A stretch of 37,964 bases of DNA from JAOTYV01 sp041557595 (lineage in GTDB: Bacteria > Pseudomonadota > Alphaproteobacteria > UBA8366). Positions 22,927-31,149 of the stretch are shown here, one piece after another. A program made the position numbers and the translations under genes. The stretch spans positions 1-37,964 of the forward strand of contig JBFFGE010000019.1 of the NCBI GenBank assembly GCA_041557595.1. Reading direction: 5' to 3'. The notes below the pieces were generated by a model. That model saw only the letters and a program-made list of their open reading frames with translations, was not told where the DNA came from and did no database searches. Within the stretch, counting starts at the first letter, position 1, and each line of letters begins with the position of its first letter.

Positions 22927-24138
22927 ATGACGGCGGAGATTGAACAATCGGCGCAACCGCTTACGGGCGTAAAGGTAGTCGATATCTCGAATTTTCTGGC
23001 GGGTCCCCTCGCGTCGATGTTTCTGGCCGATTTCGGCGCAGACGTGATCAAGGTAGAACGGCCCGGCACGGGCGACGAAGTCCGCTACTGGGGAAACAGC
23101 AAGAACGGCGTCGGGTTGATGTACAAGCTGATCAACCGCAACAAGCGGTCCGTCACCGCCGACCTGCGTACGCCGCTCGGCGTCGACATCGTGAAGCGGC
23201 TGGTCAAGGACGCCGACATCATTGTCGAGAACTACCGCAAGGGAACGCTCGAGAAATGGGGACTCGGCTATGACGAATTGAGCGCGATCAACCCCGGCCT
23301 CATCATGATCCGCCTGACCGGCTTCGGCCAGACCGGGCCAAACAGCGCGCGGCCGGGTTTCGGCACGCTCGCCGAAGGGTATTCCGGCTATGCCTATATC
23401 ACCGGCTATCCGGACCGGCCGCCGTTGCTTCCGGGCTTCGGCCTCGCCGACGATACCTCCGGCCTCATGGGCGCGTTTCTCGCCCTCGTCGCGCTGCAGG
23501 AGAAGAACCGGTCCGGCAAGGGACAGATCGTCGACTATGCTATTTACGAACCGCTGCTGACGCTGCTCGGTCCGCAGGTCGTCGATTACGACCAGCTTGG
23601 CATCGTGCAGGAGCGCAACGGCAGCCGCCTGCCCTTCACCGCGCCGCGCAACACCTATCGCACCAGGGACGACAAATGGGTTTCGATTTCCGGCAGCGCA
23701 CAATCGACCTTCGAACGCATGTGCGAGGCCCTGGAAATTCCGGAACTTGTCACCGATGAGCGCTTTCTCGACAACCGGCTCCGGATTCAGAATTCCATCG
23801 CGCTCGACGAGGCCTTGCAGGCCGCGATCGAGAAATTCGACCGCGACGATTTGATCGCGCTGTTCGTAAAATTCGACGCCACCGCCGCGGCGTGTAACAG
23901 CGTCAAGGACATCTTCGAGGATCCGCACATCCAGGCGCGCGGCAATATCTTCGCCGTCGAGGACGAAGAACTCGGCGGGCCGATCCGCATGCAGAACGTG
24001 GTCGGAAAGTTTTCGCGAACGCCTGGCGGTATTCGCCACGCCGGACCGAAATTGGGGTCGAGCAACCGCGACATCCTGGTCGATCAGCTCGGCATCGATG
24101 AAGCGGTGCTCAAGGAAGCCGGCTACGACCTCGACTGA
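22927..24138 (+). CDS. CaiB/BaiF (class III) CoA-transferase
   Basis: 403 residues, normal for family III CoA-transferases. Seen are VVDISNFLAGPLASMFLADFGADVIKVERPGTGDEVR (17-53), ENYRKGTLEKWGLGYDEL, RLTGFGQTGP, and the GLADDTSGLMGAFLAL segment whose Asp (175 or 176) fits the catalytic aspartate (Asp169 of formyl-CoA transferase). The enzyme would move CoA from a donor such as succinyl-CoA to a carboxylic acid. The HMG-CoA-lyase-like gene starts 13 bases after its stop, so the pair likely activates an acid and then cleaves it. The carboxylate is unknown; 3-hydroxy-3-methyl dicarboxylates are the obvious candidates. Confidence 0.92.
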   Translation: MTAEIEQSAQPLTGVKVVDISNFLAGPLASMFLADFGADVIKVERPGTGDEVRYWGNSKNGVGLMYKLINRNKRSVTADLRTPLGVDIVKRLVKDADIIVENYRKGTLEKWGLGYDELSAINPGLIMIRLTGFGQTGPNSARPGFGTLAEGYSGYAYITGYPDRPPLLPGFGLADDTSGLMGAFLALVALQEKNRSGKGQIVDYAIYEPLLTLLGPQVVDYDQLGIVQERNGSRLPFTAPRNTYRTRDDKWVSISGSAQSTFERMCEALEIPELVTDERFLDNRLRIQNSIALDEALQAAIEKFDRDDLIALFVKFDATAAACNSVKDIFEDPHIQARGNIFAVEDEELGGPIRMQNVVGKFSRTPGGIRHAGPKLGSSNRDILVDQLGIDEAVLKEAGYDLD

Positions 24139-24151
24139 GAAAGGAAGAACA

Positions 24152-25108
24152 ATGCTGTCGCTCCCTCCGAAGGTAACCGTTGTCGAGGTCGGTCCGCGCG
24201 ACGGCTTGCAATCGCTCGATCACTGGGTCGATACGGACAAAAAGGTCGCCATGATCGACCGGCTGAGCGATGCCGGTCTGCCGGTCATCGAGGTCACCAG
24301 TTTCACCCATCCGAGGGTGGTTCCTATGCTGACCGACGCAGAGGAGGTGCTCGAGCGGATCAAGCGCCGGCCCGGCACGGTCTATCGCGCGCTGGTGCCC
24401 AACAAGAAAGGCGCGATCCGCGCCGTTGCCACCAGGATCGACGAAATCCTCGGATTGATGACCGTCAGCGCGAGCTATCTGGCCAAGAACCAGAATATGA
24501 CCCTGGACGCGGTCATCGCCGCCGGCGGCGATTGCTTCCGCGTCGCCGACGAGGCCGGACGGGCGTTCGTGATGGCGCTCGGCATGTCGATGTTTTGCCC
24601 GTATGAGGGCGTCATACCGCCGGAAGCGACGCTCGACTGCGTGAAACGGCTCCGAAATTCGGGCATTCGCCGGTTTTACCTGGCCGCCAGCACGGGCATG
24701 GAAGATCCGCGTCATGTCGGCGACCTGTTCCGGCGCGCGCATGATCGGTTTCCCGATTGCGAATTCAGTTTCCACCTCCATGAGAAGATGGGGCTGGCGC
24801 CGGCCAATTTGATCGCCGCGCTCGACGCAGGCGTCACCAGTGTCGAAGGATCGATCTGCGGCATCGGCGGCGGCATCGCCTTTCCCGGCGGCGTCGGGTC
24901 GATCGGTAATTTGCCGACCGAGGACATCGCCCATTTTTGCGACATGATGGGCATCGAAACCGGGCTTGATCCGGACGAAATCCTCGCCGCGGCGCGCGAT
25001 ATCGGCGAGATCGCGGGGGTGCCCGTCAACAGCCATGTGGCCAGCGTGGGCACGCGGCGCGACGTGGTTCGACAGGGCGCGACCAACCCGGCCGCGCATC
25101 CGGACTAG
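24152..25108 (+). CDS. Hydroxymethylglutaryl-CoA lyase-like enzyme with altered Cys loop
   Basis: 318 residues of the HMGL-like TIM-barrel family. Seen are VEVGPRDGLQ (11-20, catalytic Arg16, metal Asp17), the metal His pair in HLH (208-210), and the N-terminal and C-terminal halves in proper order. In true HMG-CoA lyases the G-L-G-G-C-P-Y-A-x-G-A-S-G-N loop carries the catalytic Cys; here the matching stretch is G-I-G-G-G-I-A-F-P-G-G-V-G-S-I-G-N (237-253), with Gly at the Cys position. The substrate is therefore probably not HMG-CoA itself but another 3-hydroxyacyl-CoA, or the mechanism differs. Start at ATG24152 after GGAAGAAC, 13 bases past the CoA-transferase stop. Confidence 0.85.
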   Translation: MLSLPPKVTVVEVGPRDGLQSLDHWVDTDKKVAMIDRLSDAGLPVIEVTSFTHPRVVPMLTDAEEVLERIKRRPGTVYRALVPNKKGAIRAVATRIDEILGLMTVSASYLAKNQNMTLDAVIAAGGDCFRVADEAGRAFVMALGMSMFCPYEGVIPPEATLDCVKRLRNSGIRRFYLAASTGMEDPRHVGDLFRRAHDRFPDCEFSFHLHEKMGLAPANLIAALDAGVTSVEGSICGIGGGIAFPGGVGSIGNLPTEDIAHFCDMMGIETGLDPDEILAAARDIGEIAGVPVNSHVASVGTRRDVVRQGATNPAAHPD

Positions 25109-25125
25109 ATCCGGTCCAAGCCCGG

Positions 25126-25992
25126 TCAGACCGGCCGCAAATGCGGCGCCGGGCCGTCGCCTTCGCCGCTGCCGCCCTGGGCTCCGTCGTCATCCTCGTC
25201 CGAATCGTCGTCCGGATCGTCATGCAGCCGCTCGGCTTCGCGGCGCAGCCGTAGGTAGGACATCGAGGCAAAGGGTATCGTCATCAGATAAACCACGCCG
25301 ACCACCAGCAACGTCCGCCACGGCGCGCTCGCCAGACCGGCGACCACGAGACCGGCGGCAACCAGAACGAACAGCACATAGTTTTGCGGAATTTTCAGTT
25401 TCTTGAACGAGAAGGTCGGAAGCCGGCTGACCATCGTTCCGCCGATCAGGACCATCCAAACGCCGGCCAGGATGGGATTGGCAGCGACCTCGGGCCCGAA
25501 TTCGAAACTGGCAATCATCGGCAGGATTGCGAGGCCCGCGCCCGCCGGCGCCGGTACGCCGGTGAAATAATTGTAGGCATAGGGCGGCAGTTTATCGATC
25601 GACGTATTGAAGCGCGCCAGCCGCAGCGCGCAACAGACGGTGAAAAACAGCGCGGCGATCCAGCCCGGCCCTTCGACCCCGTTCAGCACCCAGAGATAGA
25701 TCACCACCGCCGGCGCCACGCCGAAGGCGATCACATCCGACAGCGAATCCAGCTCCGCGCCGAAATTGCTCGCCGATTTCAGCAGCCGCGCCATGCGCCC
25801 GTCCAGCGCATCGAGCACGGCGGCCACCAGAATGGCGGTGACGGCAAATTGCCAGCGTCCTTCGAACGCAAAGCGGATCGCGGTCAACCCCGCGGATAGC
25901 GCACCGACGGTAATGATGTTCGGCACGAGACGGTTGAAGGTCTGTCCTTTCAACCGCGGAACACGACGAAAACGGCGGCGTTTCAACCTCAA
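25126..25992 (-). CDS. pssA: CDP-diacylglycerol-serine O-phosphatidyltransferase
   Basis: 288 residues, membrane enzyme of phosphatidylserine synthesis. The CDP-alcohol phosphotransferase motif D-G-x2-A-R-x8-G-x3-D-x3-D is complete (Asp64, Gly65, Ala68, Arg69, Gly78, Asp82, Asp86), within several hydrophobic helices. This is the class II (CDP-alcohol-type) PssA of alphaproteobacteria and Bacillus, not the E. coli phospholipase D type. The C-terminus is a highly acidic tail (DDPDDDSDEDDDGAQ) beyond the catalytic core. Its start overlaps the psd stop by 4 bases (ATGA), so the two are translationally coupled and give phosphatidylethanolamine. It converges with the lyase-like gene. Confidence 0.93.
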   Translation of the reverse strand: MRLKRRRFRRVPRLKGQTFNRLVPNIITVGALSAGLTAIRFAFEGRWQFAVTAILVAAVLDALDGRMARLLKSASNFGAELDSLSDVIAFGVAPAVVIYLWVLNGVEGPGWIAALFFTVCCALRLARFNTSIDKLPPYAYNYFTGVPAPAGAGLAILPMIASFEFGPEVAANPILAGVWMVLIGGTMVSRLPTFSFKKLKIPQNYVLFVLVAAGLVVAGLASAPWRTLLVVGVVYLMTIPFASMSYLRLRREAERLHDDPDDDSDEDDDGAQGGSGEGDGPAPHLRPV

Positions 25993-26693
25993 CGTATTTC
26001 CCCTGTTCGCGCGGGCTCCGAACCCGCCAAATCAGCCAGGACCGTCTCTCCGGCGACCGTAGTCTGCCCTGTCACGACGAGCGGCGCTACCCCATTCGGA
26101 AGGTACACATCCACTCGGCTTCCGAAGCGAATCATGCCGATACGCTCGCCGGTGCGGAGTTTCTGGTCGTCTTTGATCTCACAGACGATACGCCGCGCGA
26201 CAAGCCCGGCAATCTGGACGCATGCGATCTCGCGGCCATCCGCCATGACGAGGCGAACCGACTGCCGTTCGTTGTGCTCGCTCGCCTTGTCGAGCGACGC
26301 ATTGAGAAATTTTCCAGGACGATAGGCCAGTTTGCGCACCTCGCCCTCGACAGGACTGCGATTGACGTGGCAGTTGAAGACATTCATGAAGACGCTGATG
26401 CGGGTGAGCGGTGTGTCGCCCATTTCCAGTTCCGGCGGCGGCGCGGCGGGGACAATCATCTGCACGACACCGTCGGCCGGGCTGATGACCAGACCGTCGC
26501 GGTCCGGGGTCATGCGATCGGGATCGCGAAAGAAACAGACGCACCAGATGGTAAGCGCCCCGCCGATAAACAGAAACGATCCCCAAAACAAGGCGCCGAT
26601 CAGCGTCACCCCCGCGAAGATGGCAATGAACGGCCATCCGGCCCGATGAATTGGAAAGAGCACGGGTTTCAGAGTTTCCTTCAGTGTCGACAC
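25989..26693 (-). CDS. psd: Phosphatidylserine decarboxylase (short, archaetidylserine decarboxylase-like)
   Basis: 234 residues. Two membrane helices (22-37, 40-55) precede the catalytic domain with F-F-R-D-P-D-R, SPADG (71-75), NVFNCHVNRSPVEG (104-117), and the self-cleavage site F-G-S-R-V-D (Gly191-Ser192), where cleavage creates the pyruvoyl cofactor on Ser192. The short length and F-G-S instead of L-G-S-T are normal for the short alphaproteobacterial/archaeal form. GTG26693 was chosen as start because AAGGA lies 7 bases before it and it gives the usual length. A GTG at 26786 with AGGA upstream is a possible alternative, adding 31 residues without family match. It comes first in the psd-pssA operon. 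Confidence 0.92.
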   Translation of the reverse strand: MSTLKETLKPVLFPIHRAGWPFIAIFAGVTLIGALFWGSFLFIGGALTIWCVCFFRDPDRMTPDRDGLVISPADGVVQMIVPAAPPPELEMGDTPLTRISVFMNVFNCHVNRSPVEGEVRKLAYRPGKFLNASLDKASEHNERQSVRLVMADGREIACVQIAGLVARRIVCEIKDDQKLRTGERIGMIRFGSRVDVYLPNGVAPLVVTGQTTVAGETVLADLAGSEPARTGEIR

Positions 26694-26841
26694 GGCGGAA
26701 TCCTTGTTATGACTGGAGTGAGCGTCCTCGGCCGTCCGTTGGGCCAAATGGGAGGGGTTTTGGCTGGATATGTCGTCTCGATCCACTGAGATTCCTGACT
26801 ATCCGCAAAATTTCGGAAGAAAAGGTAAATCCCAGGCGCCG

Positions 26842-27936
26842 TTAACGGGTCGCGCTGACCGGCACCGCGAAGACCTGACCGGGATAGATCAGGTCCGGAT
26901 CGCGTATCTGGTCCAGATTGGCCTGATAGATGACCGTGTAGAGCACACCGTCGCCATAGGACCGCCGCGCAATGCGCCACAGGCTGTTGCCGGGCTGGAC
27001 AATGAAATAGTTCTCTCCTGGGCGAGTTTTCAACGGCGCGGCCCGGGTGAAGGGCAATTCAACGCGTTCCGATACTTTCCCCGCGGCGATCTGGTCGATC
27101 CGCAGTTTGTAGGTGCCCGGCGCCACCGGTTGATCGGGCCGCAACTGCCATTCGCCGTTAGGTGGCACCCTGGCATCGCCGATCCGTCCATTGTCGACAT
27201 AAATACGGATCGATGCGCCCGGTTTCCCCTTGCCGCGCAGCGACAACCGGCCCTCCTCATCGTAGTCAATGACCTGCAGCCGCAGCGCCGCCGTCCCCAC
27301 GCCGGGGCCGGACTCCGGCGCTTGCAGCAATCGGCTCGATCCCTCTTTCGGCACCAAAACGGCGAGCGGCTGTTGGGATGACGCGGTCGGCGACGATGCG
27401 GTCGCGGAAGACTCCGGCACGACGATGACCGCGACCTTGTCCGACCGGCTCACCGTACCGTCGGCCGCCTTTGCGGCGATGGTCAGTTTCGCGTTTCCGG
27501 CGGGCAAGGGCTGCTCCGGCACAAAGACCCACTCGCCCCTCGCATCGGCGGTGACGCGGCCCAATTCCTTGCCGTCGTTATACAGCGTAACCTGTGCGCC
27601 CGGCGCGGCGCGGCCCGCGATTACCGCCTCGCCCTTGGGACTGATCCGGATGATGTCGAAACTCGGGGCGTCGGCCTGAGTCTCGCCGGCCGTCTCGCCG
27701 GTCTTTCCGGGTGTGGCACGCGCCTGCTGCTCCGCCTGTGTCTGCGGCGGAGCCTGCGTTGCAGGTGCGCTGCCGGACGGCGCGGGCGCAGCGGGTTTCG
27801 AAGCGGTCGCGCCCGGCGCGGAATTCGCAACCTCCGCCGGCGCCTGATCCGCCGGGCCCCTGAACATGGTCAGTAGGATCACGACGGCGATGCCGACGGC
27901 GATCGCCACCGCGCCGATTAGGACGTTTCGATTCAC
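26842..27936 (-). CDS. LysM and Ig-like domain envelope protein
   Basis: 364 residues. An N-terminal membrane helix (5-24) is followed by a Pro/Ala/Gln-rich linker (28-90), a bacterial Ig-like module (95-172, with GEAVIAGRAAPGAQVTLYNDGKELGRVTADARGEWVF), a second related module (about 218-297), and a C-terminal LysM domain (309-358, FIVQPGNSLWRIARRSYG...DLIYPGQVFAVP) that binds peptidoglycan. This layout is common in alphaproteobacterial LysM proteins that sit in the inner membrane and reach the wall. GTG27936 is taken as start since it places the membrane helix at the N-terminus and has a GAGG-like site upstream; the frame upstream overlaps the cysK end region and lacks homology. Role: probably cell-wall organisation; not known precisely. 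Confidence 0.88.
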   Translation of the reverse strand: MNRNVLIGAVAIAVGIAVVILLTMFRGPADQAPAEVANSAPGATASKPAAPAPSGSAPATQAPPQTQAEQQARATPGKTGETAGETQADAPSFDIIRISPKGEAVIAGRAAPGAQVTLYNDGKELGRVTADARGEWVFVPEQPLPAGNAKLTIAAKAADGTVSRSDKVAVIVVPESSATASSPTASSQQPLAVLVPKEGSSRLLQAPESGPGVGTAALRLQVIDYDEEGRLSLRGKGKPGASIRIYVDNGRIGDARVPPNGEWQLRPDQPVAPGTYKLRIDQIAAGKVSERVELPFTRAAPLKTRPGENYFIVQPGNSLWRIARRSYGDGVLYTVIYQANLDQIRDPDLIYPGQVFAVPVSATR

Positions 27937-28082
27937 ACCGCCTCGCTCATGCGATTTCGGACGCCAATTTGTAACCCTGACGGCGACTTGGCACAATGAT
28001 GGCGATCGGCGGCCTCCGAGCCCCGAATTCCGGGATCCCGGCGGGCATCGCGGCCGCTCGCAAGTCCCGGGGTCGCGCGCGC

Positions 28083-29171
28083 TCAGGCGGCGGGCATATG
28101 AAAGCCCGGCGTCGACAAGGACAGCGCGATTTCTTCCTCGGTCATTTCCTCTTCGATCGTCTCGAACAGCGGCGATGAAAGATAGCGTTCCCCGGTATCC
28201 GGCAGCATGCAGAGAATGACCGATCCCGGTTCGGCCTTTTCGGCAATCTGCATCGCGATCGCGAATGTGGAACCGCCGGATATGCCGGTAAAGATTCCCT
28301 CGCTTTGCGCCAGTTTCTGCGACCATTCGATGCCGACCGGCCCGGGAACGGGGATCACCGTGTCATAGAGACCGCTGTCGATCGATTCCTGCAACACCAA
28401 CGGAATGAAATCGGGCGTCCAGCCCTGGATGGGATGCGGCTCGAACGCGGAATGACTGGCCGCGGGCGACCCGTCCGCGTTGCGTTCCTGCCCCTGCCCG
28501 CTGCCGAGAAGCTGCGCGTTGGCGGGTTCGCTCAGGATAATCTTGGTTTCCGGCCGCTGTTTCCGCAGCACGCGGCCGACGCCGGTGACCGTTCCGCCGG
28601 TGCCGTACCCCGTAACCCAGTAGTCCAGGCGCTCGCCGTCGAAATCGGCCAGGATTTCGCGCGCGGTGGTGTTTTCGTGAATCTTCGCATTCACATCGGT
28701 CTCGAACTGCCGGGCGAGGAACCAGCCATTCGCGTCGGCCAGCTCCTTGGCCTTCTGGTACATGCCGAATCCCTTTTCGGCGCGCGGCGTCAGCACAACC
28801 TTGGCGCCGAGGAACCGCATCAGTTTGCGCCGCTCGATCGAGAAACTATCGGCCATGGTCACAACCAGCGGATATCCCTTGAACGCGCAGACCATCGCCA
28901 GCCCGATACCCGTATTGCCGCTGGTCGCCTCGACCACCGTCTGACCCGGTTTCAGGGCGCCGCTGCGTTCCGCCTCCTCGATGATGCTGACCGCCAGGCG
29001 ATCCTTGACGGAAGCCGCCGGATTGAAGAATTCCGCCTTCACATAGAGCCGCACATGATCCGGCGCCAGCGCGTTGATGCGGATGCAGGGCGTATTGCCG
29101 ATGGTGTCCAGCACGTTGTCGTACAGCCGACCCCGGCCATCGGTGGTGCGAGATTCCTTACGAGCCGCCAT
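28083..29171 (-). CDS. cysK: Cysteine synthase A-type PLP enzyme with an inserted loop
   Basis: 362 residues. O-acetylserine sulfhydrylase fold: GNTPCIRI (26-32), the PLP lysine in NPAASVKDR (Lys56), the TSGNTG substrate loop (83-88), and GTGGT for phosphate binding. Compared with ordinary CysK (about 310 residues) there is an insertion of some 25 residues around 225-255 (GSGQGQERNADGSPAASHSAFEPHP) just before the QGW segment, and an acidic C-terminal extension. It makes cysteine from O-acetylserine and sulfide; an OAS-like substrate is likely but the insertion may shift specificity. ATG29171 follows GAAGGGGGAA. It lies 53 bases downstream of a TauD-type dioxygenase on the same strand, which could supply sulfite for it. 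Confidence 0.88.
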   Translation of the reverse strand: MAARKESRTTDGRGRLYDNVLDTIGNTPCIRINALAPDHVRLYVKAEFFNPAASVKDRLAVSIIEEAERSGALKPGQTVVEATSGNTGIGLAMVCAFKGYPLVVTMADSFSIERRKLMRFLGAKVVLTPRAEKGFGMYQKAKELADANGWFLARQFETDVNAKIHENTTAREILADFDGERLDYWVTGYGTGGTVTGVGRVLRKQRPETKIILSEPANAQLLGSGQGQERNADGSPAASHSAFEPHPIQGWTPDFIPLVLQESIDSGLYDTVIPVPGPVGIEWSQKLAQSEGIFTGISGGSTFAIAMQIAEKAEPGSVILCMLPDTGERYLSSPLFETIEEEMTEEEIALSLSTPGFHMPAA

Positions 29172-29224
29172 GGCGGTTCCCCCTTCGTTAGTATCCTTGC
29201 AACCCGCGTTGACGCGGATGTGAC

Positions 29225-30091
29225 TCAGTGCGGTCGTTCGCCCCGCACAAGAACGCGATACAGCATGCGGTGCTGGTTGTGATCGTAATCGAAGCCGGCC
29301 CGATGCATGGCGGAACGATTGTCGATAATCAGCATGTCGCCCAGTTTCCATTCGTGGACATAGACGAATTCCGGACGGATCGCGGTTTCCAACAACTCGG
29401 CCAGGAATTCCTGGGTCTCCGCCGGCTCCATCCCGAGGATCTTTTCGGTCTTGCCCGTATGGAACCAGATGGCCTTGGTGCCGCGTTCCGGATGCGTCCG
29501 CACCAGCGGCTGGATCGTGAACTCGTTCTTCTCCTGCTGCTCGCTCAGGATGTCGGGATTGGCGATCGCGGCCCGGGCGCTGCTGATCAGCGAATTCGCC
29601 GTCTTCATCCCGGTAATCCGTTGCCGAAGGTCGTCCGGCAACGCCTCATAGGCGGCGCGCATGTTGCAAACCGACGTGCCGCCGCCGCTATCCGGCAGTT
29701 CGACCGGGTAGAGCGAGGTGAATTTCGGCGGAAATTCCTGGTTCGTATGATCGGTGTGCCAGGTGGCGTTTTTCGCCACCTTCGCCGGATTACCCTTGCT
29801 GTCCTTGTGACGGTTCGACAGCACGCTCACCATCGGCACGCCAGGCGCCAGATAGCGCCGGTTCTGATCTTCCATGAGCTCGCCGAACAGGCTGGCGGCC
29901 GCTTCGTACTCCGCGGCGGTGAATTGCTGATCGCGGATGACCAGCGCGACATTATCGACCAGGGCGTCGTAAATCTGCTGGCGGATATCTTCGTCGATCG
30001 GCTTGCGCAGATCGATGCCGGTCACTTCCGCGCCGATATGATCCTTGATCTTGGTGATTTTCAGTGTCTGTTTTTCAGCGACCATGCTCAT
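29225..30091 (-). CDS. TauD/TfdA-family dioxygenase (copy 3)
   Basis: 288 residues. Iron triad: T-W-H-T-D (His112, Asp114) and M-H-R-A-G (His263), with 2-oxoglutarate-binding Arg in RMLYRVLVRGERP. Conserved VRTHPERGTKAIWFH and HEWKLGDMLIIDNR. The insertion with NRHKDSKGNPAKV before the iron site is typical of the TauD side of the family. ATG30091 follows AAAGGTGAG. With the downstream cysK it suggests release of sulfite from an organosulfonate and its assimilation, which remains an inference because no taurine transporter (tauABC) is present here. Divergent from the LOG-family gene over 236 bases. Confidence 0.9.
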   Translation of the reverse strand: MSMVAEKQTLKITKIKDHIGAEVTGIDLRKPIDEDIRQQIYDALVDNVALVIRDQQFTAAEYEAAASLFGELMEDQNRRYLAPGVPMVSVLSNRHKDSKGNPAKVAKNATWHTDHTNQEFPPKFTSLYPVELPDSGGGTSVCNMRAAYEALPDDLRQRITGMKTANSLISSARAAIANPDILSEQQEKNEFTIQPLVRTHPERGTKAIWFHTGKTEKILGMEPAETQEFLAELLETAIRPEFVYVHEWKLGDMLIIDNRSAMHRAGFDYDHNQHRMLYRVLVRGERPH

Positions 30092-30327
30092 GGGGCACTC
30101 ACCTTTCGATGAAAATGAAGGCATTCCGGCCGTCCGGCGGCAATTTCCGCGACCGATCACCCAGCTTATCACCAATTATCGGCCGGGGGGTAGAGCCCGC
30201 AAGATCGGGGCGCCATGAAATAACGGACAGACCGGCCCGGCGGTACGGCCGATCGCGAGGCCGGATATCTTGCCATCCCGCGGGCGCGCTCCTACTGTCC
30301 TGATTTTCTCAAATCCAGGTGGGCTCG

Positions 30328-30912
30328 ATGTCCGAAATTCGCTCCGTATGCGTCTATTGCGGCTCCTCTTCGCAGGGTCCCGAAAGTCACCGCGCCGCGG
30401 CCCGGCGCCTCGGTCAATTGCTGGCCGAAAACGGCGTTACCCTCGTCTTCGGCGGCGGGCATGTCGGCCTGATGGGCGACGCCGCCGATGGCGCGCTGGC
30501 GGCCGGCGGCGCCGTCATCGGCGTCATTCCCAATTTTCTGCGCGATTTGGAATTGGCCCACACCGGGTGCACGGAAATGATCGTCACCGACTCCATGCAC
30601 AGCCGCAAGGAGAAGATGGCGGAGCTTTCCGACGGGTTCGCGATCCTGCCGGGCGGCCTCGGAACGCTCGACGAAGCCTTCGAGATCATCACGTGGCGTC
30701 AATTGGGCCTGCACGACAAGCCGATCGTCCTGCTCGACCAGGATGGCTATTGGGGACCGCTGCGGGCGATGCTGCAGGCCGCGGCCGACGCAAAATACAT
30801 GCATCCCGACCATTCCGAGCTGATCCGCAGCGTGGCCGACGCCGACGGCATCTTGCCGGCCCTGCGGGCCATGCCGGCATCGACACAACCGGTTGAAACA
30901 AAATGGCTCTGA
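30328..30912 (+). CDS. LOG-family (cytokinin riboside 5'-monophosphate phosphoribohydrolase-like) protein
   Basis: 194 residues of the TIGR00730 family. Nucleotide-binding Rossmann fold with VCVYCGSSS (8-14), TLVFGGGHVGLMG (38-50), the diagnostic S-R-K-E-K-M (92-97) and P-G-G-L-G-T-L-D-E (108-116), which form the active site. The enzymes cleave the ribose-5'-phosphate from nucleoside monophosphates (AMP or cytokinin nucleotides). ATG30328 was chosen, with AGGTGGG upstream; a GTG 9 bases earlier is the only alternative. Widely conserved housekeeping protein; it stands alone with 237 bases before the next gene. Confidence 0.92.
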   Translation: MSEIRSVCVYCGSSSQGPESHRAAARRLGQLLAENGVTLVFGGGHVGLMGDAADGALAAGGAVIGVIPNFLRDLELAHTGCTEMIVTDSMHSRKEKMAELSDGFAILPGGLGTLDEAFEIITWRQLGLHDKPIVLLDQDGYWGPLRAMLQAAADAKYMHPDHSELIRSVADADGILPALRAMPASTQPVETKWL

Positions 30913-31149
30913 CGCCGCCCCCCCGGCGCCTTGCCTGACCGCGCGACGATGCTATTGTGCGCCCACTTACTGGATACCGCTGCGGCAGATTTCGCAATTG
31001 CGGTTGTCCGCACTTTCGTATTCGCAGGAAAAATGCGACGATTGGGCACTCCGCGGCGGGGCGGAGAGACTGCTCCAATGGGCCGCATTGGCGGTTTTCG
31101 CCACCGACTATCCGCATCGTCTTACAACCCCCAATAGGAAGAAGCCTAC

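Noticed and set aside
22752..23069. Longer start of the second TauD-type gene, to 23069
   Set aside because: The added residues lack homology and overlap the divergent CoA-transferase start; ATG22751 has GGAGAG at proper spacing.
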